Origin: Alphaproteobacteria bacterium
GTDB lineage: Bacteria > Pseudomonadota > Alphaproteobacteria > Geminicoccales > Geminicoccaceae
Assembly: GCA_026982585.1 (NCBI GenBank)
Contig: JALSGW010000023.1
Coordinates: 1 to 6,676 of the forward strand
Direction: 5' to 3'
DNA: 6,676 nt
The notes under the pieces were generated by a model. The model ran no database searches. It saw nothing but the letters and a program-made list of their open reading frames with translations, and was not told the DNA's origin. This document shows, piece after piece, positions 1 through 5,758 of the stretch. A program made the translations under genes and the position numbers. Position 1 is the stretch's first letter. Each line of letters opens with the position of its first letter.

Positions 1-890
1 CTCGCCCGGGGCCGCATGTGGGTCTCGTGGCCCTGGTCCACGGCCATGAGTTCGCCGGCGCCCATGCCCTGCTGCGCCTGTTCGAGCTCGGCGTGCGGCC
101 GGCGCGCGGCCGGCTCACGCTGATCTTCGCCAACGTACCGGCCCTCTGCCGTTATCGCCCCGAAGAGCCGTGGGCCGCCCGGTTCGTCGACGAGGATCTC
201 AACCGCATCTGGTCCGAGGAGGCGTTGGATGCCCCCCGCCGCAGCGTCGAGTTGAGCCGCGCCCGGGAGCTCCGTCCCCTGATCGACCGCCTCGACTGTT
301 TGCTCGACATCCACACCATGTCCGCCGCCGGTCCCCCCCTGCTGCTGTGCCCGCCGGTTGCGCGGGCGCAGCGCCTTGCCCTGAGCCTCGGCGTTCCCGA
401 CTATGTGGTGAGCTGCCCCGGGCATGCCGGCGGCCTGCGGCTCGTGGATTATCCGCGTTTCACCCGCGGCCGGCGCGGGCCGGTGGCGCTGCTGCTCGAG
501 GCGGGACCGCACGGGTGCCCGCGTTCGGCGGACGTGGCGGTGGCGGTGTCGCTGAGCCTGCTCGCCACCCTGGCGATGCTGCCCGCCGAGCACGCGGCCT
601 GGGCGGTCGCTTCGCCGCGGCCGCAGCAGCTGGTGGACGTCACCCACCGGATCGAGGCCGACGGCACCCCTCTCACCCTGCTGGTACCGCCGCAGAGCCT
701 GATCCGGGTCGAGAAGGCCGGCACCCCGGTTTTGCGCCTCGGCGATCGCACGGTCACCACGCCTTACGACGACTGCGTGCTGATCCTGCCCCAGCGGCGG
801 AGCGCGCCGGGGGCAACCGCGCTGCGCATGGGACGGTTGCGGCAGTGGAGGCCTTCGCGGGGCTTTCGTTTTGCCGTAGCGAACGGGTAA
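1..890 (+). CDS. Succinylglutamate desuccinylase/aspartoacylase-family zinc hydrolase, 5' end missing
   Basis: This is the 3' portion of a zinc-dependent carboxypeptidase-like amidohydrolase (AstE/AspA family, M14-like fold). Members typically cleave N-acyl amino acids or related amides in the cytoplasm. The frame is open to the left edge, and the codons before the GTG at 18 read RPGPH. This matches the usual family lead-in to the first zinc motif, so the real start is outside the window. Numbered from that GTG, the zinc ligands are His8 and Glu11 (HGHE, for the usual HGNE) and His99 (DIHT). Substrate-binding Arg55 and Asn62-Arg63 (DLNR) are present, as is the catalytic Glu161 (LLLEAG). The last 80 or so residues form the small beta-rich C-terminal domain. 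All key catalytic residues are intact, so it is probably active. AstE itself belongs to arginine catabolism, but no ast genes are nearby and the substrate is unknown. The cytochrome gene starts 39 bp downstream on the same strand. Confidence 0.85.
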   Translation, partial: RPGPHVGLVALVHGHEFAGAHALLRLFELGVRPARGRLTLIFANVPALCRYRPEEPWAARFVDEDLNRIWSEEALDAPRRSVELSRARELRPLIDRLDCLLDIHTMSAAGPPLLLCPPVARAQRLALSLGVPDYVVSCPGHAGGLRLVDYPRFTRGRRGPVALLLEAGPHGCPRSADVAVAVSLSLLATLAMLPAEHAAWAVASPRPQQLVDVTHRIEADGTPLTLLVPPQSLIRVEKAGTPVLRLGDRTVTTPYDDCVLILPQRRSAPGATALRMGRLRQWRPSRGFRFAVANG

Positions 891-929
891 ATTCGACGGG
901 CAAGGGACGGCAGAGCGGGAGAGATAACG

Positions 930-1247
930 GTGTGGTGGCGATCGGTAGCGCTTGTGCTGGCGATGGCGGCCTTCGGCGCCCGGGCCGAGGTCGGCGACGC
1001 CGAGAAGGGACGCGAACTGGTGGCCGAGATGTGTGCCCGTTGTCACGCCTGGGATCCGGAATATCCCTGGGCGAGCATCGGCAGCACCCCCTCCTTCATG
1101 TGGATGGCGCGCAAACTCGACTTCTACCGCGAACGCATCCTGAGCGTCACCAGCCGGCCGCCGCACATCGCCCAGCGGTTCGACGTCTCCATCGAGGATC
1201 TCGAGAACATCCTCGCCTACATCGAAACCCTCAAGCCAGCGGAATAG
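930..1247 (+). CDS. Small periplasmic c-type cytochrome, monoheme
   Basis: This 105-residue protein has an N-terminal signal peptide (MWWRSVALVLAMAAFGARA, probable cleavage after Ala19), so it should be exported by Sec and matured in the periplasm. Cys35-Ala-Arg-Cys-His39 is the single heme-c attachment motif, with His39 as proximal ligand. The C-terminal helix (EDLENILAYIETLK, about 89-102) is typical of class I cytochrome c and probably serves electron transfer. The usual distal Met is not obvious: the segment where relatives often read MPPH has Arg76-Pro-Pro-His79. Met57 and Met59 lie in a PSF segment that is not normally the ligand loop. The start is a GTG preceded by GGGAGAG (917-923) with a 6-base gap. 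No better start was seen. It may share a transcript with the upstream hydrolase gene, but no functional link is evident. The redox partner is unknown. Confidence 0.85.
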   Translation: MWWRSVALVLAMAAFGARAEVGDAEKGRELVAEMCARCHAWDPEYPWASIGSTPSFMWMARKLDFYRERILSVTSRPPHIAQRFDVSIEDLENILAYIETLKPAE

Positions 1248-1262
1248 GTCGGCGTGGCCATC

Positions 1263-1299
1263 GGCCCCGGACGCGCCTGCAGCGCTTGTCCGGCTGGCC
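1263..1299. terminator. GC-rich hairpin between convergent genes, candidate bidirectional terminator
   Basis: The arms GGCC-CCGGAC-GCGC (1263-1276) and GCGC-TT-GTCCGG-CT-GGCC (1282-1299) can form a 14-bp stem with two 2-base bulges and a 5-base loop (CTGCA). It lies in the 76-bp gap between the ends of the cytochrome gene and the last permease gene, where both converging transcripts should stop. Neither strand has a T-tract after the stem, so it is not a textbook intrinsic terminator. It may instead protect RNA 3' ends or act with Rho. Confidence 0.45.
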
Positions 1300-1323
1300 G
1301 CGGCGGCAGCGCCCAAGACCGGC

Positions 1324-2136
1324 TCAGGTCCCCACTTTGGCGAGCACGTCCGCGCGCAGGAAGCGTTCGATCACCAGCATGAAAAGGAGCGAGGGCACGA
1401 GCAGGATGAGCGCCGTGATGGAGGCGATCTGGTAGTTGCCGCCCATGCTGGCGGTGAACATCAAGAGCGGCAGGGTGGTGACGTCGGGCACGCCGACGAA
1501 ATAGGTGCCCGTGAACTCGTCGAGGGATTCGAGGAACACGAAGATGGCGCTCGCGAGGATGCCCGGGGCGGCGAGCGGCAGGCTCACGGTCCAGAAGGTG
1601 CGCAGGCGGCTTGCGCCCATGTTGCGGGCGGCCTCCTCGAGCTCGCGGTCCACGGCGGCAAACGCGGCGGTGGTGATCCACACCGCATAGACGAGACCGT
1701 GCACCGTGTGCACCAGCACCACCCCGAGCACGGTGCCGTTGAGGCCGACGGTATAGAACATGCGGGCGATGTTGATGTACACGGGCAGGTTGGGGAAGGC
1801 CTGGGGGAGCAGGAACAGCAGCATGATGAGGCTGCGCAGCGGCAGGGAAAGGCGCGCCAGCGCATAGCCGGCGGGCAGAGCGAGGGCGGTGCACAAAAGC
1901 ACCGTCAGGCTCGCGATCCATACGCTGGTGGCGAGGGACTGCAGCGCCTGGCTGCGCGGCGCGAACACCCGGGCCCAGAAGTCGAAGCCGAATTCGAGCG
2001 GCAGCCGGTGCGGGAAGTACCAGCGTTCGGCGAAGGCCCACAGCAGCATGTTGAAGAGCGGGCCGAAGATGAAAAAGGCGAGCAGCCCCAAAAGCAACGC
2101 CCGCGGCAGCCAGGCCAGGGCCGCCCGCGCGCTCAT
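1324..2136 (-). CDS. ABC importer permease, second subunit (MetI-like/BPD_transp_1)
   Basis: This 270-residue inner-membrane protein has about six hydrophobic helices, near residues 13-36, 65-93, 103-127, 134-159, 191-215 and 235-257. The cytoplasmic EAA loop that docks on the ATPase is at 166-188 (EEAARNMGAS...SLPL), with Glu168-Ala-Ala and Gly174. This is the binding-protein-dependent importer permease fold, and the length is normal for the PotC/MalG/UgpE-type subunit. The ATG at 2136-2134 overlaps the stop of the preceding permease as ATGA, which implies translational coupling. An open frame continues upstream of this ATG, but that stretch is antiparallel-frame shadow of the first permease and lacks membrane-protein character. 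This is the last gene of the four-gene importer operon, ending 24 bp from the convergent hairpin. The substrate is not inferable from this subunit. Confidence 0.93.
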   Translation of the reverse strand: MSARAALAWLPRALLLGLLAFFIFGPLFNMLLWAFAERWYFPHRLPLEFGFDFWARVFAPRSQALQSLATSVWIASLTVLLCTALALPAGYALARLSLPLRSLIMLLFLLPQAFPNLPVYINIARMFYTVGLNGTVLGVVLVHTVHGLVYAVWITTAAFAAVDRELEEAARNMGASRLRTFWTVSLPLAAPGILASAIFVFLESLDEFTGTYFVGVPDVTTLPLLMFTASMGGNYQIASITALILLVPSLLFMLVIERFLRADVLAKVGT

Positions 2137-3038
2137 GACCGCCCCGCGCGTGCGACGGCGTAGCGCAGATACAGCCAGGCCACCACGCCGGTCATGAGAT
2201 AGGAGATGGTGCCGAGCGCGTTGGCGACCCCGTAGTCGCCGTAGGCGGTGATGCGAAAGGCCATGTCCACGGTGATCAAGGTCGGCTGGCCGGCGACGAT
2301 CATCATCGGCACCGAGAGCACCGAGAGCATGATCACGAAGGACAGCACGAGGCCCACGAACAGGGTCTGGCGGACCAGCGGCACCAGGATCTCGACCAGG
2401 ATGCGCAGGCGGCCCGCCCCGAGATTGCGCGCCGCCTCGACATAACCCCGATCCAGGGACGCCATCGCCCCGGCCACCAAAAGGGTGACGAAGGGGGTCT
2501 GTTTCCACACGAAGGCCACCACCACCCCGCGCCAGTCGAGCAGACTCGGGGCCTCGAGCGGCGTGTAGAGGCCGAGACCGATGAGCGCATGGTTGAGCAT
2601 GCCGTTCTTGGCGAGAAAGGTGCGCATCATCTGCGCGGTGACGATGAAGGGGATGAACAGCGGCCAACGATAGAGCCAGCGCAGCAACGCCACCGCGCCC
2701 GGATGTTCGCCGAGCGTGAGATAACCGCCGATGGCGACCGCCAACACCGCGATCAGCGCAAGCGAGAGCAGCACGGTGGCGAGGGTGAGGAGGATGTCCG
2801 GCCCGTAGAGGGCGAGCGCCTTCTCGAAGTTCGCCCAGGTCCAGCGACCGTCCTCGAAGACGGCATCATAGATGGAATAGGACAGCGGATAGACGAAAAA
2901 GAGCAGCACGGTGGCGAGCGCCGGCGCCACCAGCACGAGGGGCAACAGCCGCTCGCCGAGCGCGGCCAGGCGCAGCCCGGGGGCCGCTTCGACCCGCCGG
3001 GCCGCGCCATGCGCCGGTTCAGCCGGCCACGCGCTCAT
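2133..3038 (-). CDS. ABC importer permease, first subunit (MetI-like/BPD_transp_1)
   Basis: This 301-residue inner-membrane protein begins with a polar cytoplasmic N-terminus of about 30 residues. About six membrane segments follow, near 31-56, 82-107, 122-142, 171-192, 223-250 and 270-293. The EAA loop is clear at 200-222 (Glu201-Ala-Ala and Gly207, ending in LVPLV). It pairs with the 270-residue permease to form the translocation pore, as in PotB/MalF/UgpA-type systems. The ATG at 3038-3036 lies 20 bp inside the end of the binding-protein gene. No good alternative start exists before the first helix, so the overlap is probably real and suggests coupled translation. The 3' end overlaps the next permease by 4 bp (ATGA). 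The type of solute remains open. Confidence 0.93.
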   Translation of the reverse strand: MSAWPAEPAHGAARRVEAAPGLRLAALGERLLPLVLVAPALATVLLFFVYPLSYSIYDAVFEDGRWTWANFEKALALYGPDILLTLATVLLSLALIAVLAVAIGGYLTLGEHPGAVALLRWLYRWPLFIPFIVTAQMMRTFLAKNGMLNHALIGLGLYTPLEAPSLLDWRGVVVAFVWKQTPFVTLLVAGAMASLDRGYVEAARNLGAGRLRILVEILVPLVRQTLFVGLVLSFVIMLSVLSVPMMIVAGQPTLITVDMAFRITAYGDYGVANALGTISYLMTGVVAWLYLRYAVARAGRS

Positions 3039-4173
3039 ACGCCTCGAGGATGGCGTTGAAGTAGGGGGTGATCGGGAAGGGCTTGCCGTAGGCCTTGAGG
3101 TCCTCCGGCGTCACATCGACGAACAGCTTGTTCCAGTCCGCCTCGCTCAGATAGGGCTTGACGTGCTCCGCATCGATGCCGGGATACCAGTTGAAGCGCT
3201 TGACGATGCCCTCGGCCTGGATCGCCGGGCTGGTGGCGAAGGCGATGAACTTCTTGGCGAGCTCCGGCTGCGCCGCCTTCTTGGGCAGCACATAATACAT
3301 CGGCTGGCCGGGCAGCCCCGGGGCGATGAGGGTGAGGCGCGTGTTGGGGTTCATGCGCCCGTCCGCCATCCAGGTGTAGAACATGTCGACCCACACCGGC
3401 CCCATGAAGATCTCGCCCCGGTTGAGGGCATCCAGCGTTCCCGCATTGCCGGGCGTGAAGGTCACGTTCTGGTTGAAGTCCTTGAGCCCGGCGAGGGCGT
3501 CCTCGATGAGCTTGACGTCCGCCTCGTCGAAGGGCCCGGTGAACAGCTTGTCGCCCAAGGGGCTGAAGGCATAGACCCAGCCCATGACGAAGCCGACCCC
3601 GGACATGCCGCCCTTGATGCCGTTGTAGCCGAAGGCGCGCGGGTTCTCCTTCACCCACTCGGCGAGCTCGGCGTAGGACTTGGGCGGATTGGGCACCACG
3701 TCGGGGTTGTAGGCGATCGCGATCTGGCTGTGGAACATGGGCATCACATAGCCCTCGACGTTGACGCCGAGAGCGTTGCGCACCGTGTCCCGGGTGGCGA
3801 GCCGCCCGGTCTCCACCTCGTCGCGATAGGCGGCGAGCAGGCCTTCCTGCACCAGCTGCCCGGCCATCTTCTGGTGCACCACCGCCACATCCACGTCCCA
3901 CACCTCGGCGCCGCTGTCCGCCTGCGCCTTCAGCTTTTCGTAGATCTTGCGCGAGCCGGCGTCGCCGGGGCCGGTGCCGGCCGCCTGCACGCGCACCCCG
4001 GGGTTCTCCGCCTCGAAGCGCGGCCCGAGGAACTCGTTGACGTAGTCGACCATGTTCTGGTCGCCGGCGGTGACGACGTTGAGCACCGTCTGCGCCGGAA
4101 GCTCCCGTGCTCCGAACAGCATGGCGGCAGAGAGCGCCGCCGTGGCGAGCAGGGTCCGTCTCGTGATGGTCAT
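3019..4173 (-). CDS. Periplasmic solute-binding protein of ABC importer (family 1), probable Tat substrate
   Basis: This 384-residue exported protein is a family-1 extracellular solute-binding protein. It has a signal peptide with a twin arginine (TRRTLLATAAL, Arg5-Arg6), a hydrophobic stretch at 8-20 and probable cleavage near Ala27/Gln28. That suggests Tat export, although Sec cannot be excluded. The mature part starts with LNVVTAGDQNMVDYV and continues through two mixed alpha/beta lobes, including WDVDVAVVHQKMAGQL, IAYNPD and GEIFMGPVWVDMF. These are typical of SBP_bac_8-like polyamine, sugar, glycerol-phosphate or phosphonate binders. Length is normal. The start was chosen at the ATG at 4173, because GGGAGG lies 6 bases upstream. 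A start 12 codons earlier would put that ribosome-binding site inside the gene and add a charged extension before the signal peptide. It follows the ATPase gene by 32 bp and overlaps the first permease by 20 bp. The ligand is not assignable from sequence. Confidence 0.92.
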   Translation of the reverse strand: MTITRRTLLATAALSAAMLFGARELPAQTVLNVVTAGDQNMVDYVNEFLGPRFEAENPGVRVQAAGTGPGDAGSRKIYEKLKAQADSGAEVWDVDVAVVHQKMAGQLVQEGLLAAYRDEVETGRLATRDTVRNALGVNVEGYVMPMFHSQIAIAYNPDVVPNPPKSYAELAEWVKENPRAFGYNGIKGGMSGVGFVMGWVYAFSPLGDKLFTGPFDEADVKLIEDALAGLKDFNQNVTFTPGNAGTLDALNRGEIFMGPVWVDMFYTWMADGRMNPNTRLTLIAPGLPGQPMYYVLPKKAAQPELAKKFIAFATSPAIQAEGIVKRFNWYPGIDAEHVKPYLSEADWNKLFVDVTPEDLKAYGKPFPITPYFNAILEAYERVAG

Positions 4174-4177
4174 CGCA

Positions 4178-4194
4178 CACCTCCCTTCCTCCTT
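4178..4194 (-). promoter_or_regulatory. Strong ribosome-binding site for the binding-protein gene
   Basis: On the minus strand this reads AAGGAGGAAGGGAGGTG, which holds two overlapping Shine-Dalgarno-like cores. The nearer core (GGGAGG, 4185-4180) sits 6 bases before the ATG at 4173 and decides the start. It is the clearest ribosome-binding site in the operon, consistent with the usual need for more binding protein than membrane components. Confidence 0.75.
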
Positions 4195-4205
4195 GCGGGA
4201 CCGCC

Positions 4206-5309
4206 TCACGCGGCCCCGTCCTCCGCAAACAGGAACAGGGCCGGAGCGGGCACCGCCACCCGCACCCGATCTCCGGCCTCGAAGCGGCGGGGATCGTCGA
4301 TCAGCAACCGCGCGCCCGCCACATCCACGCCGTAGCGCCAGCGGCCGCCGAGATACGCCGCCTGGCGCACCTCGCCGCGCATCACCAGGGCGCCGGGGAG
4401 CTCCTCCCCGTCCGCCAGCACCCGCGCCGTCTCGCTGCGGAACAGCGCCCGCGCCGTCCCCACAGCGGGTGGCCGCCCCCGCACCCCGCCGTCACGGCTG
4501 TCCGCGGGCAAAAGCTGCGCCTCCCAGCTCGGCCCCGGCTCCACCCAAAGCCGCGCCCCCTCGCCGCGCACCCTGAGCCGCAGCTCGTTCTCCGCCCCCA
4601 TGAAGGCGGCGACGAAGGGCGAATTGGGCTGCTCGTAGATCTCGCGGGGGGTGCCGAGCTGCACGATGCGGCCGGCGTCGAGGATGGCGATGCGATCGGC
4701 CATCACCATCGCTTCCTCGCGGTCGTGGGTGACGTGCACCGCGGTGATGCCGAGCCGCTGCTGCAGCTCCTTGATCTCGTGGCGCACCGTCTGGCGGATG
4801 CGGGCATCGAGATTGGAGAGCGGCTCGTCCAGAAGCAGCACCCGCGGATCGACGGCGAGCGCCCGCCCGAGCGCCACCCGCTGGCGCTGGCCGCCGGAAA
4901 GCTCGCCGGGCCGGCGCCCGCCGAGACCCTCGAGCCCGAGCATCGCCAACAGCCGCTCCACCCGCCGCCGCCGTTCCTCGCGACCCACCCCGCGCAGCTT
5001 GAGGCCGTAGGCGATGTTCTGCGCCACCGTCATGTGCGGCCAGAGCGCATAGGACTGAAAGACCATCGCCACCCCGCGCCGCTCCGGCGGCACCCCGGCG
5101 AGATCGCGCCCGGCGACGAGAATGCGGCCGCGGCGCACCGGCACGAAGCCGGCGATGGCCCGAAGCAGGGTGGTCTTGCCGCAGCCCGAGGCGCCGAGCA
5201 GGGCGAGGAACTCGCCCTCGGCCAGCTGCAGCGAGATGTCGTCGAGGACCCGGGTCGCCCCGTAGGCCACCTCGACCCGCTCGATCTCCAGAAAGGGCGC
5301 CTCCCCCAT
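4206..5309 (-). CDS. ABC importer ATP-binding protein (PotA/FbpC/MalK-type)
   Basis: This 367-residue cytoplasmic ATPase would power the downstream binding protein and permeases. The nucleotide-binding domain covers about residues 6-240. Walker A is GASGCGKT (39-46), the Q-loop is Gln85 (MVFQSYALWPH), the signature is LSGGQ (137-141), Walker B is VLLLDE (157-162), the D-loop is SNLD (165-168), and the switch His is His195. All are intact. The residue after THD is Arg197, where Gln is more usual. A C-terminal region of about 125 residues resembles a TOBE/regulatory domain, as in PotA, FbpC and MalK, and gives the normal length for that class. The ATG at 5309 is the only reasonable start because an in-frame stop lies at 5324-5322. 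The ribosome-binding site is weak (GGGG next to the start). It is the first gene of the operon, 32 bp ahead of the binding protein. The class includes polyamine, iron, sugar and phosphonate importers, so the substrate stays open. Confidence 0.95.
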   Translation of the reverse strand: MGEAPFLEIERVEVAYGATRVLDDISLQLAEGEFLALLGASGCGKTTLLRAIAGFVPVRRGRILVAGRDLAGVPPERRGVAMVFQSYALWPHMTVAQNIAYGLKLRGVGREERRRRVERLLAMLGLEGLGGRRPGELSGGQRQRVALGRALAVDPRVLLLDEPLSNLDARIRQTVRHEIKELQQRLGITAVHVTHDREEAMVMADRIAILDAGRIVQLGTPREIYEQPNSPFVAAFMGAENELRLRVRGEGARLWVEPGPSWEAQLLPADSRDGGVRGRPPAVGTARALFRSETARVLADGEELPGALVMRGEVRQAAYLGGRWRYGVDVAGARLLIDDPRRFEAGDRVRVAVPAPALFLFAEDGAA

Positions 5310-5341
5310 CCCCGTCGCACATCACAGTACGTTTATTCCAG

Positions 5342-5370
5342 CATCTAGGGCAGCTGGAACGCATTGTCCA
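5342..5370 (-). promoter_or_regulatory. Candidate sigma70-type promoter for the ABC importer operon
   Basis: On the minus strand TGGACA (5370-5365, five of six matches to the -35 consensus) is followed after 17 bases by TAGATG (5347-5342, only three of six matches to the -10). This would start RNA near 5335, about 25 bases before the ATPase ATG. It sits just where an operon promoter is expected and borders the only A/T-richer patch nearby, but the -10 box is poor. Confidence 0.3.
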
Positions 5371-5475
5371 GTGCGGCGGTGGCGGCGCGCTCCGGGTGGT
5401 TCGCATGATCCGCGCGGTGCATCCGGCGTGCATCGCCTCGGGCGCGTGTCCGCGCGGCCACGGTTGGGCTTTTGT

Positions 5476-5494
5476 CCGCGACCGTCGGTCGCGG
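5476..5494. repeat. Perfect inverted repeat, 8-bp arms with 3-base loop
   Basis: CCGCGACC (5476-5483), a GTC loop and GGTCGCGG (5487-5494) form a perfect stem. TTTT precedes it on the plus strand, so a minus-strand RNA would have AAAA, not UUUU, after the stem. This argues against an intrinsic terminator in either direction. It could be an RNA structure or a palindromic protein-binding site. Confidence 0.6.
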
Positions 5495-5510
5495 GAGCGG
5501 TGTGTGCGCA

Positions 5511-5539
5511 TGCGGAGCGCGGTCTGCGGGAGCTCCGTG
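5511..5539. repeat. Imperfect inverted repeat, second hairpin in the dnaJ-importer gap
   Basis: TGCGGAGC (5511-5518) can pair with GCTCCGTG (5532-5539) through six standard and two G-T pairs around a 13-base loop. It lies 16 bases from the perfect hairpin. In such GC-rich DNA it could be chance, and it is weaker than its neighbour. Confidence 0.3.
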
Positions 5540-5559
5540 CCGGCAGCGATCGATGGGGA

Positions 5560-5758
5560 TGGAGGCGCGGAATGCCGGCGGGTGGGTTGCGGGGGATGTG
5601 CCGGGCGCGATGCCCGATGCGGTGGAACTCTGGTGCGGGTTCGGTTGCGGGATGCGCAAACCGCTTCGGCACCTCGCGCACGGAGCGGGATCGTGTTCGG
5701 GAGGGCGCAGCGTGGGTTGGAGGGTGCGCGAGCGGGTCCCAAAGCCGCAGGTTCGGGC
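5560..5758 (-). terminator. C-rich stretch downstream of dnaJ, candidate Rho-dependent termination region
   Basis: By hand count, bases 5581-5760 have about 83 G and 45 C on the plus strand. The RNA reading through from dnaJ would therefore carry about 1.8 C per G, with many YC steps (for example CACCCUCCAACCCACG). C-rich, G-poor RNA just after a stop codon is typical of Rho loading sites. No intrinsic terminator is seen right after dnaJ. The call rests on composition alone. Confidence 0.3.

Larger units (their letters stand above)
5310..5758. other. Intergenic region without a convincing gene, between dnaJ and the importer operon
   Basis: No frame here looks like a real protein. The open frames are Arg/Gly-rich on the plus strand, or Pro/Ala/Arg/His-rich on the minus strand, as expected from GC-rich non-coding DNA. 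I see no DapB-like protein, although dapB often follows dnaJ in Alphaproteobacteria. The part nearest dnaJ is strongly G-rich on the plus strand, so RNA running on from dnaJ would be C-rich. The middle holds two hairpins. The importer-proximal end holds a weak promoter candidate. No tRNA or transposon end was recognised. Confidence 0.6.

Noticed and set aside
18..20. GTG at 18 as the true start of the hydrolase gene
   Set aside because: The frame continues to the left edge, and the preceding codons (RPGPH) match the family's lead-in to the zinc motif. Starting at 18 would leave the first zinc ligand only eight residues from the N-terminus and break the first beta strand.
170..1435. Long 421-codon plus-strand open frame crossing the hydrolase and cytochrome genes
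   Set aside because: It is an Arg/Pro/Ala-rich off-frame product of high-GC DNA and runs over two genes with clear motifs in other frames.
2137..2667. N-terminal extension of the second permease in its open frame
   Set aside because: The extension is low-complexity shadow of the first permease. The ATG at 2136 gives a normal permease length and the classic ATGA overlap.
4174..4209. Upstream ATG at 4209 for the binding protein
   Set aside because: It would add MRRSRKEEGRCA before the signal peptide, with the ribosome-binding site inside the coding sequence. The ATG at 4173 has ideal spacing.
2911..4335. 474-codon plus-strand open frame opposite the binding-protein gene
   Set aside because: It is antisense to a gene with a signal peptide, a strong ribosome-binding site and operon context. 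Its His/Gly/Leu-rich product has no recognisable domain.
5409..5457. TCCGCGCGG repeated twice 40 bp apart
   Set aside because: Only nine bases of pure GC-type sequence are shared. This is expected by chance at this composition, and there is no third copy or flanking similarity.
5345..5659. 104-codon minus-strand open frame in the dnaJ-importer gap (TTG start)
   Set aside because: The product is Pro/Ala/Arg/His-rich with no domain or membrane pattern. It starts at a TTG, and its content mirrors the C-rich composition of the strand.
5620..5680. tRNA-like stretch with GGGTTCGGTTGC resembling a T-arm
   Set aside because: It lacks the GTTCGANTC consensus, and no paired acceptor, D or anticodon arms could be drawn around it.
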